A stretch of DNA of 11,614 bases, from assembly GCA_003564655.1 (NCBI GenBank), contig PXES01000386.1, positions 1 through 11,614 of the forward strand. The letters are read 5' to 3'. Positions 1 to 5,628 of this stretch are shown in pieces. Source of the stretch: Paracoccaceae bacterium. GTDB taxonomy: Bacteria > Pseudomonadota > Alphaproteobacteria > Rhodobacterales > Rhodobacteraceae. A program made the translations under genes and the position numbers. The notes under the pieces were generated by a model. That model was not told the origin of the DNA and did not search any database. It was given only the letters and a program-made list of their open reading frames with translations. The first letter of the stretch is position 1, and the number at the start of each line of letters is the position of its first letter.

Positions 1-462
1 GTCCTCCGGGAAGGCGTCCGGGCGGAAGGTCAGCACGGTCGAGTAGACGATCTGCGGGATGAAGCAGTCACCGTCCAGCGAGCCGGGCAGGAAGTCCTCG
101 GATGCGGGTGTGCCATCGGGCGCAGGGGCCAGCATCTCGTCCACATCGATTTCCAGGATGATGCCCTCGTCACAGGCGAGCTGTGCGTCCGACGGCAGCA
201 TGTCCACCAGGTCCCAGGTCACGTTGCCCGCCTGGGCCTGCGCGCGCAGGCTGGCCAGCGCGTTCGCCGAGCCGTCATCGTTGATGATGGTCACATGCGG
301 GTTCATCTCCATCCACGGCTCGTGATAGGCGCGGATCTGGCTCTCCGTATATGCCCCGCCCCACGAGACGATGGTCAGCGACACCGGATCATCGGCAGCG
401 GCACTCAGCGCCATGACGCTGACCGCCGAGCTGAGCGCGATCATTTTCACTTTGGATGACAT
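1..462 (-). CDS. Polyamine-type ABC transporter periplasmic substrate-binding protein, N-terminal part (cut by window edge)
   Basis: The first 154 residues of an extracellular solute-binding protein of the spermidine/putrescine (PotD, COG0687-like) type are visible; the C-terminal part lies beyond position 1. The protein would capture its ligand in the periplasm and deliver it to the inner-membrane permease. The start is ATG at 462, preceded by an almost perfect Shine-Dalgarno AAGGAGG (468-474) five bases away. Residues 1 to about 22 form a signal peptide (Lys near the start, hydrophobic run, SAAA before DDP). The mature part opens with LTIVSWGGAYTES, typical of this family, followed by NDDGSANALASLRAQ and later PQIVYSTVLTF. 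Two cysteines (C97, C133) could form a disulfide. It is downstream of the ATPase gene with a 99-nt gap, so they are probably one operon, with permease genes expected beyond the left edge. The exact ligand (polyamine or another cationic or small solute) cannot be told from this fragment. Confidence 0.88.
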   Translation of the reverse strand, partial: MSSKVKMIALSSAVSVMALSAAADDPVSLTIVSWGGAYTESQIRAYHEPWMEMNPHVTIINDDGSANALASLRAQAQAGNVTWDLVDMLPSDAQLACDEGIILEIDVDEMLAPAPDGTPASEDFLPGSLDGDCFIPQIVYSTVLTFRPDAFPED

Positions 463-561
463 GTATTCCTCCTTGGTTGGTCAGATCAGCCCGGGTTCTG
501 CCCGTGCTGAATTCGACAGTTTCTGTCCCTCGGACCCGTCACCGGGAAACCGCGCTGCCTG

Positions 562-1668
562 TCATTCTGGACAGTCCAGTGCACGGCAATCCTTCGGCAA
601 CCAGCCGATTTCGATCATGCTGCCACGCTTGTGCCGCACCTGGTCAGGCGCGTTGCGGGTCTTCATGATGAAATTCTCGTTTCCGGCCACTTTCAGCCGG
701 GTGCGGAAGACGTCGCCCATATAGATGAACTCCAGCACTTCCGCCTTGATCAGATGCGCGTCGGAGTCGAGGCGATCCTTGTTGGCCTCGACCCGTTCGG
801 GGCGGATAGAGACGCGCGTACGCTCGCCCACCTTCGACACGTTGATGGGCTTGGCGTCGATCAACGCCCCGTCATCGAGTTGGACGACGCAGCTATCTCC
901 CTTGATTTCCTTGATGCCCCCGTCGAGCGTGTTGTTCTCGCCGATGAACTGCGCGACAAAGCTGTTCTTGGGCTCTTCGTACAGAACATCCGGCGCGTCG
1001 AGCTGCTGGATGCGCCCGTCATCGAACACCGCGACATTGTCCGACATGGTCAGCGCCTCGGTCTGGTCATGGGTGACGTAGACCGTGGTGATTCCCAGAT
1101 CATGCGCAAGCCGCGTGATCTCGAACTGCATGTGTTCGCGTAACTGCTTGTCAAGCGCGCCGAGCGGTTCATCCATCAGCACCAGCTCGGGCTCGAACAC
1201 CAGCGCGCGGGCCAGCGCGATGCGCTGCTGCTGCCCGCCCGACAGCTGCGCCGGGCGGCGGTTGGCGAAGGCGCCCATCTGCACCATGTCGAGCGCGCGC
1301 TTGATCTTCTCCTCGCGCTTCGACTTGCCCAGCCCGCGCACCTCCAGCGGGAAGGCCAGGTTCTCGCCCACCGTCATGTGCGGAAACAGCGCGTAGTTCT
1401 GGAAGACCATGCCGATCCCGCGCTTGTGGGGCGGTACCGAATTGATTGGCTGGGTGTCGAGCAGGATTTCCCCCGACGTGGCAGTCTCGAATCCCGCCAA
1501 CATCATCAGGCATGTCGTCTTGCCCGACCCCGACGGCCCCAGCATGGTCAGGAACTCGCCCTTGCCGACCGAAAGATTGAGGTCCTTCACGACGAGCGTT
1601 TCGCCGTCGTAGCTTTTCTGCACGCCATCGAAAACGACGAAACCGTCGGCCTGCTGTTGTGCGACCAC
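562..1668 (-). CDS. potA: Polyamine-type ABC transporter ATP-binding protein (PotA-like)
   Basis: This 368-residue cytoplasmic ATPase powers the importer whose binding protein follows it. Every ABC motif is intact: Walker A GPSGSGKTT (44-52), Q-loop in VFQNY (Q90), signature LSGGQ (142-146), Walker B LVLMDEP (162-168), D-loop GALD (170-173), and switch histidine in VTHDQ (H200). The C-terminal third (about 263-358, including RVSIRPERV and EFIYMGDVFRTRL) resembles the TOBE regulatory domain of the PotA/MalK class, and total length is normal for PotA. I chose GTG at 1668 because GGGAG sits six bases upstream and the ABC domain begins soon after; the frame stays open to an ATG at 1749, but that adds 27 residues unlike the family. 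The ATPase is first in the operon. Assignment to polyamines rather than a related solute is inferred from family resemblance and the neighbouring PotD-like gene. Confidence 0.9.
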   Translation of the reverse strand: MVAQQQADGFVVFDGVQKSYDGETLVVKDLNLSVGKGEFLTMLGPSGSGKTTCLMMLAGFETATSGEILLDTQPINSVPPHKRGIGMVFQNYALFPHMTVGENLAFPLEVRGLGKSKREEKIKRALDMVQMGAFANRRPAQLSGGQQQRIALARALVFEPELVLMDEPLGALDKQLREHMQFEITRLAHDLGITTVYVTHDQTEALTMSDNVAVFDDGRIQQLDAPDVLYEEPKNSFVAQFIGENNTLDGGIKEIKGDSCVVQLDDGALIDAKPINVSKVGERTRVSIRPERVEANKDRLDSDAHLIKAEVLEFIYMGDVFRTRLKVAGNENFIMKTRNAPDQVRHKRGSMIEIGWLPKDCRALDCPE

Positions 1669-1674
1669 ACTCTT

Positions 1675-1679
1675 CTCCC
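1675..1679 (-). promoter_or_regulatory. Shine-Dalgarno GGGAG supporting the GTG start of potA
   Basis: GGGAG on the minus strand lies six bases before GTG at 1668. An ATG at 1682-1680 overlaps this site but is in another frame, and the in-frame ATG at 1749 has no comparable site. This decides the potA start. Confidence 0.6.
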
Positions 1680-1719
1680 ATGTTGTCGGCGGTGTTCCGC
1701 CTGTTTTCTGATTGCGCCA

Positions 1720-1749
1720 AGTAAAAACCAAGCCGGGCGCAGATTGCAA
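1720..1749 (-). promoter_or_regulatory. Candidate sigma70-type promoter for potA
   Basis: Minus-strand TTGCAA (1749-1744) is followed after 18 bases by TTTACT (1725-1720). Each hexamer matches the consensus at four of six positions. Transcription would begin near 1712, giving a leader of about 45 nt before the potA GTG. This is a pattern match only; the AT content of the segment, unusual for the region, supports it mildly. Confidence 0.3.
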
Positions 1750-1803
1750 CCGTTAACTCGGCATTCCGGGAAACTGCGGGCAATACGGCTATTTTTCCGG
1801 CAA

Positions 1804-1827
1804 ATCATGGTTTGCGCGGACCATGAT
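1804..1827. promoter_or_regulatory. Operator-like inverted repeat upstream of potA
   Basis: ATCATGGT (1804-1811) and ACCATGAT (1820-1827) are perfect inverted 8-mers separated by 8 bases. A second overlapping inverted repeat, GACCA/TGGTC with a 5-base centre, spans 1819-1833. They lie about 55-80 bp upstream of the candidate potA -35 element and downstream of the tRNA-Leu terminator. That arrangement suits a dimeric regulator of the transporter operon, but no regulator gene is visible and the family cannot be named. Confidence 0.35.
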
Positions 1828-1850
1828 CTGGTCATCGGCACAAATTCGGG

Positions 1851-1888
1851 AAAAACGCCTGCGGGGCGCGGGCTGCCACGCGCCCTGC
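1851..1888 (-). terminator. Probable intrinsic terminator of tRNA-Leu
   Basis: Reading the minus strand, 1888-1879 and 1870-1861 form a GC-rich stem of about ten pairs with one mismatch, around an 8-nt loop. Five bases later comes a run of five T (1855-1851). It begins 24 nt after the tRNA CCA end, the expected place for a terminator of a single tRNA gene, and separates the tRNA from the potA operon on the same strand. Confidence 0.55.
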
Positions 1889-1911
1889 GTAGGATGCCTG
1901 CCGGGGTGTTC

Positions 1912-1998
1912 TGGTGCGGTCGAGAAGACTCGAACTTCCACGGGAGTTACCCCACAGCGACCTCAACGCTGCGCGTCTACCAATTCCGCCACGACCGC
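1912..1998 (-). tRNA. tRNA-Leu (anticodon GAG)
   Basis: This is an 87-nt class II tRNA with CCA encoded in the gene (1914-1912). The acceptor stem GCGGTCG pairs with CGACCGC, followed by discriminator A. The D-arm carries the TGGCGGAATTGGTAGACGC pattern typical of leucine tRNAs. The anticodon stem CAGCG/CGCTG (1971-1967 and 1959-1955) encloses the loop TTGAGGT, giving anticodon GAG at 1964-1962, which reads CUC and CUU. The long variable arm has a GGG/CCC stem, and the T-arm has a five-pair stem with loop TTCGAGT. CUC is expected to be a common codon in so GC-rich a genome. Confidence 0.96.
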
Positions 1999-2017
1999 AA
2001 GTGACCTGAACGCCCGC

Positions 2018-2046
2018 CTCTTACTGACTCGGCCCGCGCTTGTGAA
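2018..2046 (-). promoter_or_regulatory. Candidate promoter of tRNA-Leu with GC-rich discriminator
   Basis: Minus-strand TTCACA (2046-2041) matches the -35 consensus at five of six positions. It is followed after exactly 17 bases by TAAGAG (2023-2018; three of six). The bases just after the -10, GCGGGCG, form the GC-rich discriminator that is characteristic of stringently controlled stable-RNA promoters. The start site would fall about 12 nt before the mature tRNA 5' end. Confidence 0.45.
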
Positions 2047-2145
2047 GAGGAAAAACACCGAATTTTCCGGCACCCGCCCCGTGGCAGGGCTGGCAAGACC
2101 GCATGCGGTGCAGTAGGACTGCGCCCTGCCAGACCGGAGGTTCCG

Positions 2146-2838
2146 ATGCCCGCCCCTGCCCCCGAATGGTCCGTTCTGCCCGGGCTTGCGGATTACGCCG
2201 AGACGCTGCGGGCGATGGAGAACCGCGTCGCCGCGATCAGTGCCGGCATCGCGCCCGAGGCGATCTGGCTGCTGGAGCATCCGCCGCTCTATACTGCGGG
2301 CACCAGCGCCGACCCCGCCGATCTGATCGCGCCCGACCGCTTCCCCGTCTATCCTGCCGGGCGCGGCGGGCAATACACCTATCACGGCCCGGGCCAGCGC
2401 GTCGCCTATGTCATGCTCGATCTCAACCGGCGCGGGCGGGATGTGCGCCGCTTCGTCGACACGCTCGAGGAGTGGATCATGCGCACGCTGGCCGAATTCG
2501 GCATCCGGGGCGAGCGCCGCGCCGGTCGTGTGGGCGTGTGGGTGCAGCGGCCCGAAAAGCCGCCCGCCCCCGATGGCAGCCCGCGCGAGGACAAGATCGC
2601 CGCCATCGGCATCAAGCTGCGCCGCTGGGTCAGCTTTCACGGCATCGCCATCAATCTCGAGCCCGATCTGAGCCATTTCGACGGGATCGTGCCCTGCGGG
2701 ATCAGTGGCCACGGGGTCACGAGCCTCGTGGATCTGGGCCTGCCCGTCACGATGGAGGATCTCGACCTCGCACTGATGCGCAGCTTCAAGGAAGTGTTCG
2801 ACGCGCCACCTGCAAGTCGTGAACTCGCCTCGGGCTGA
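2146..2838 (+). CDS. lipB: Lipoyl(octanoyl) transferase LipB
   Basis: This 230-residue cytoplasmic enzyme moves octanoyl groups from octanoyl-ACP to a lysine on lipoyl domains of the 2-oxoacid dehydrogenase and glycine cleavage complexes, the step before LipA adds sulfur. Family motifs are complete: LEHPPLYTAGTSA (43-55), RGGQYTYHGPGQ (73-84), DKIAAIGIKLRRWVSFHG (149-166), and PCGISGHGVTSL (183-194). K150 and C184 correspond to the catalytic Lys/Cys pair of E. coli LipB (K135, C169), with the same spacing of 34. The start is ATG 2146 with GGAGG (2136-2140) five bases upstream. A short insert rich in proline and charge (about 134-148) precedes the catalytic lysine. It is transcribed alone, diverging from the tRNA-Leu gene, with a hairpin repeat 62 nt after its stop. 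Confidence 0.95.
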   Translation: MPAPAPEWSVLPGLADYAETLRAMENRVAAISAGIAPEAIWLLEHPPLYTAGTSADPADLIAPDRFPVYPAGRGGQYTYHGPGQRVAYVMLDLNRRGRDVRRFVDTLEEWIMRTLAEFGIRGERRAGRVGVWVQRPEKPPAPDGSPREDKIAAIGIKLRRWVSFHGIAINLEPDLSHFDGIVPCGISGHGVTSLVDLGLPVTMEDLDLALMRSFKEVFDAPPASRELASG

Positions 2839-2900
2839 CGCGCCGTCCGGTCGATCAGCGCATACGGGAACAAACTCACCCGTTCCAGGCGACTGGCCCC

Positions 2901-2955
2901 AAAGCGCCCTCGGGGCGTGCGGGGTGGGTTGGTGGGCACGGCCCGAGGGCGCTTT
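2901..2955. repeat. Palindromic repeat with G-rich loop, copy 1
   Basis: Arms 2901-2920 and 2936-2955 are inverted repeats of 20 nt with one mismatch, beginning AAAGCGCCCTCGG and ending with its complement. The 15-nt loop is GGGGTGGGTTGGTGG. A second copy at 9340-9395 shares the outer 13 bases of both arms exactly and the same loop style, so this is a dispersed repeat family and not a chance hairpin. It lies 62 nt after the lipB stop. Its A-tract/T-tract ends could make it a bidirectional terminator, though the T run is only three long. Confidence 0.85.
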
Positions 2956-3155
2956 AAGGCCCCTGCGACAGACCGCAACAAGAGATCGCAGCACCGGGCG
3001 GATCAGCCCGCGCCCTCATGACACGACCGGACGATTGCGGGTGCGCGCGCGGCGCCCGCATCACACTTGCAGGCCCGATCAGACGCGCCTCGCGCGCGGC
3101 CCAAGGCAGCGGCGCAATGGCTGTGCTCAGACCTTGCCTGCGATTTGCCGACCTT

Positions 3156-3174
3156 CCGGGCAAAAAATGCCCGG
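3156..3174. promoter_or_regulatory. Small stem-loop upstream of the ctaD promoter region
   Basis: CCGGGCA (3156-3162) and TGCCCGG (3168-3174) form a perfect 7-bp stem around AAAAA. It ends 17 bp before the candidate -35 of ctaD, so it could be a regulator site in DNA or the remains of a terminator. Nothing decides between these. Confidence 0.3.
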
Positions 3175-3191
3175 CTGCGACACTTGGAGCA

Positions 3192-3220
3192 TTGCTCTGA
3201 CAAAACACACATTCTAGAAA
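3192..3220 (+). promoter_or_regulatory. Candidate promoter of ctaD
   Basis: TTGCTC (3192-3197) is followed after 17 bases by TAGAAA (3215-3220, four of six matches to the -10 consensus), in the only clearly AT-richer patch upstream of ctaD. A start near 3227 gives a leader of about 115 nt. I found no FNR-type TTGAT-N4-ATCAA site nearby that would suggest oxygen control. Confidence 0.3.
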
Positions 3221-3341
3221 CACGACATGCCGCGCGGTCTGCGCGGGGATTCCGTCGCGCGCGAACCTCATGTCAGTGCGCAAGACGTCGAAGACAACAG
3301 TTGCGCCCGAACGCAACAGGAACCGGGAACTGGAGTAACGT

Positions 3342-5015
3342 ATGGCCGACGCAGCCACGCACGATCAGGGACACGAGGACAACCGCTCCTTCTTCACACG
3401 CTGGTTCATGTCCACGAACCACAAGGACATCGGCATACTGTATCTTTTCACCGCCGGGATCGTGGGCTTCATCGCCGTGGCCTTCTCGATCTACATGCGC
3501 ATGGAGCTGATGACGCCCGGCGTCGATTACATGTGCATGGAAGGCGCGCGCCTGACGGCCGCGCCCGCGGGCGAGTGCACGCCGAACGGCCATATCTGGA
3601 ACGTGGTCGTCACGGCACACGGTATCCTGATGATGTTCTTCGTGCTGATCCCGGCGCTGTTCGGCGGTTTCGGCAACTACTTCATGCCGCTGCATATCGG
3701 CGCGCCGGACATGGCGTTCCCGCGGCTCAACAACCTCAGCTACTGGCTGTTCGTGGCAGGCTCGGCGATGGCCGTGGCCTCGGTCTTCTCGCCCGGCGGC
3801 AACGGGCAGCTTGGCTCGGGGGGGGGCTGGGTGCTCTACCCGCCGCTCTCGACCACCGAGTCGGGCTTCGCGCTGGATCTCGCGATTTTCGCCGTCCACG
3901 TCTCGGGCGCGTCCTCGATCCTCGGCGCGATCAACATCATAACCACCTTCCTGAACATGCGCGCGCCGGGCATGACGCTGTTCAAGGTGCCGCTGTTTGC
4001 GTGGTCGATCTTCATTACCGCCTGGATGATCCTGCTGGCGCTGCCGGTGCTGGCGGGCGCGATCACCATGCTGCTGACCGACCGCAACTTCGGGACCGCC
4101 TTCTTCGACCCGGCGGGCGGGGGCGACCCGGTGCTCTACCAGCATATCCTGTGGTTCTTCGGCCACCCGGAGGTGTACATCATCATCCTGCCGGGCTTCG
4201 GGATCATCAGCCACGTCATCGCCACCTTCGCGCGCAAACCGATCTTCGGCTACCTGCCCATGGTCTGGGCAATGATCGCGATCGCGGTGCTGGGCTTCAT
4301 CGTCTGGGCGCACCACATGTACACGGTCGGCATGTCGGTGACGCAGCAGACCTATTTCATGCTCGCCACCATGGTCATCGCGGTGCCGACAGGGATCAAG
4401 ATCTTCTCCTGGATCGCGACGATGTGGAAAGGCTCGGTCAGTTTCGAGACGCCGATGCTCTGGGCCTTCGGCTTCCTGTTCCTGTTTACCATCGGCGGGG
4501 TCACGGGGATCGTGCTGGCGCAGGCGCCCATCGACCGGATCTACCATGACACCTACTATGTCGTGGCGCATTTCCACTATGTGATGAGCTTGGGCGCGGT
4601 GTTCGCCCTGTTTGCCGGGATCTATTACTGGATCGGCAAGATGTCGGGGCGGCAATACCCGGAATGGGCCGGCAAGGTGCACTTCTGGGCCATGTTCATC
4701 GGCTCGAACATCACCTTCTTCCCGCAGCACTTCCTGGGCCGTCAGGGCATGCCCCGGCGCTATATCGACTACCCCGAGGCCTATGCGCTGTGGAACTATG
4801 TCAGCTCGATCGGGGCGTTCATCAGCTTCGCCTCGTTCCTGTTCTTCATCGGCGTGATGTATTACACGCTGCGCCACGGCGCGCGGGTCACCGAGAAGAA
4901 CTACTGGAACGAGCATGCGGACACGCTGGAATGGACCCTGCCCACCCCGCCGCCTGAGCACACCTTCGAGACGCTGCCCAAGCGCGAGGAGTGGGACAAG
5001 CAACCCGCGCATTGA
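3342..5015 (+). CDS. ctaD: Cytochrome c oxidase subunit I (aa3-type)
   Basis: This 557-residue inner-membrane protein is the catalytic subunit of the aa3 terminal oxidase, reducing oxygen with electrons from cytochrome c while pumping protons. All metal ligands are present: low-spin heme a H93 and H412, CuB H275 and H324/H325, and heme a3 H410. The CuB-linked tyrosine is Y279 in GHPEVY. D-channel entry D123 (APDMAFPRLNN) and E277 plus K-channel K353 (GIKIF) mark an A1-type proton-pumping oxidase. Numbers run one below the Paracoccus denitrificans subunit, and C65/C79 match its extracytoplasmic cysteine loop. The C-terminus WTLPTPPPEHTFETLP is also Paracoccus-like. The start is ATG 3342 with GGAG (3332-3335) six bases ahead. 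No other subunit gene is adjacent, consistent with ctaD standing apart from the ctaC/ctaB/ctaG/ctaE cluster. A run of nine G (3818-3826) encodes a Ser-Gly-Gly-Gly segment. Confidence 0.98.
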   Translation: MADAATHDQGHEDNRSFFTRWFMSTNHKDIGILYLFTAGIVGFIAVAFSIYMRMELMTPGVDYMCMEGARLTAAPAGECTPNGHIWNVVVTAHGILMMFFVLIPALFGGFGNYFMPLHIGAPDMAFPRLNNLSYWLFVAGSAMAVASVFSPGGNGQLGSGGGWVLYPPLSTTESGFALDLAIFAVHVSGASSILGAINIITTFLNMRAPGMTLFKVPLFAWSIFITAWMILLALPVLAGAITMLLTDRNFGTAFFDPAGGGDPVLYQHILWFFGHPEVYIIILPGFGIISHVIATFARKPIFGYLPMVWAMIAIAVLGFIVWAHHMYTVGMSVTQQTYFMLATMVIAVPTGIKIFSWIATMWKGSVSFETPMLWAFGFLFLFTIGGVTGIVLAQAPIDRIYHDTYYVVAHFHYVMSLGAVFALFAGIYYWIGKMSGRQYPEWAGKVHFWAMFIGSNITFFPQHFLGRQGMPRRYIDYPEAYALWNYVSSIGAFISFASFLFFIGVMYYTLRHGARVTEKNYWNEHADTLEWTLPTPPPEHTFETLPKREEWDKQPAH

Positions 5016-5551
5016 TGCCCGTCCATTGGCGCATTCATCCAAAGGCCCCGGGCACCGCGCCCGGGGCCTTTGCCGTTGCACCCGGAGAGGGGGCCGAATA
5101 CCGGCTGGAACTCGCGCCCAACCTGTCGATGGGCACGGTGGGATTCGCCCGGATGATCGCGCTCTCGGCGGGGTTTCTCAGCCTTCCGCTGCTCGCCGCG
5201 CTGGGCACGCCCGTGCTTTGGGGGCTGTTGCCCTTTGCGGGACTGGCGCTCTGGGGGTTGTGGTACGCACTGCGCCGCAATAGCGCCGACCGGCAGACGC
5301 TGCGCGAGGATCTGCGGCTGACACGCGAGACGATCGAACTGGTGCGCACCAATCCGCGCGCGGGCGCACAGCACTGGCAGGCCAACCCCTACTGGGTGCG
5401 GGTGCGGATGCGCGAAAAGGGCGGGCCGGTCGAGAATTACCTGACGCTGGAGGGGGCGGGGCGCGTGGTCGAGCTGGGCGCATTCCTGAGCCCCGAGGAA
5501 CGCGCGACGCTTCATGACGAGCTGACGCGCGCGCTGCGACATCTGCGCTGA
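5015..5551 (+). CDS. DUF2244 family membrane protein, coupled to ctaD
   Basis: This 178-residue protein has two predicted membrane helices close together (about 44-64 and 66-87) and then a cytoplasmic domain. The segments ANPYWVRVRM (123-132), NYLTLEGAGRVVELGAFLSPEER (141-163) and LVRTNPRAGAQHWQ are the recognised core of DUF2244, a family of unknown function. I chose ATG at 5015 because it overlaps the ctaD stop as TGATG, the usual mark of translational coupling; an upstream in-frame ATG at 4991 lies inside ctaD. A perfect 13-bp hairpin occupies codons 9-19, so the next in-frame ATG (5129, codon 39) is the alternative if that hairpin only terminates ctaD; starting there would leave the first helix almost at the N-terminus. 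Its position suggests a role linked to the oxidase or its membrane environment, but that is inference from context alone. Confidence 0.85.
   Translation: MPVHWRIHPKAPGTAPGAFAVAPGEGAEYRLELAPNLSMGTVGFARMIALSAGFLSLPLLAALGTPVLWGLLPFAGLALWGLWYALRRNSADRQTLREDLRLTRETIELVRTNPRAGAQHWQANPYWVRVRMREKGGPVENYLTLEGAGRVVELGAFLSPEERATLHDELTRALRHLR
5041..5071 (+). terminator. Terminator-like hairpin inside the DUF2244 5' coding region
   Basis: The arms 5041-5053 and 5059-5071 (AAAGGCCCCGGGC and its complement) form a perfect 13-bp stem with a 5-nt loop, 25 nt after the ctaD stop. It ends in three T only, so as an intrinsic terminator it would be leaky. It is in frame within codons 9-19 of the DUF2244 gene, so it could lower expression of that gene relative to ctaD. 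Confidence 0.5.
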
Positions 5552-5564
5552 GGGCGGTAGGGCG

Positions 5565-5599
5565 CCGCCCCCGTCGCGCGTGCCGCGCGACGGGGGCGG
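5565..5599. terminator. 15-bp hairpin between convergent genes
   Basis: A perfect stem of 15 GC-rich pairs (5565-5579 with 5585-5599) and a 5-nt loop lies between the DUF2244 stop (5551, plus strand) and the amidase stop (5629, minus strand). The position suits a shared bidirectional terminator. Neither side has a T run, so it may instead block read-through structurally or assist 3'-end protection. Confidence 0.5.
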
Positions 5600-5628
5600 G
5601 ATATTCGGGCAAGGATGAAGCTGCAGCG

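Larger units (their letters stand above)
2839..3341. other. Non-coding stretch between lipB and ctaD
   Basis: About 500 bp with no convincing gene on either strand; the open frames here lack plausible starts and resemble nothing I know. It holds the hairpin repeat (2901-2955), a 7-bp stem around AAAAA (3156-3174), a candidate promoter (3192-3220), and a leader of about 115 nt before ctaD. That leader contains a 6-bp stem, GTTGCG/CGCAAC (3300-3317), ending 14 bases before the ctaD Shine-Dalgarno. Confidence 0.6.

Noticed and set aside
1912..1998. tRNA-Leu as an integration site for a mobile element
   Set aside because: No integrase, no repeated copy of the tRNA 3' end in the window, and both flanks are ordinary housekeeping genes.
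1963..2994. 343-residue open frame on the minus strand spanning tRNA-Leu, lipB and the hairpin repeat
   Set aside because: It crosses a tRNA gene and is antisense to an intact lipB. The apparent repeated peptide (PTPHAPRALWG-like) is only the translation of the palindromic repeat.
3100..3341. FNR/CRP-type site upstream of ctaD
   Set aside because: I looked for TTGAT-N4-ATCAA and TGTGA-N6-TCACA patterns and found no acceptable match.
3273..5081. 602-residue open frame on the minus strand
   Set aside because: It is antisense to the whole of ctaD, rich in Arg, His, Asp and Glu, and is the complement of a strongly biased GC-rich reading frame. ctaD has complete motifs and a ribosome site.
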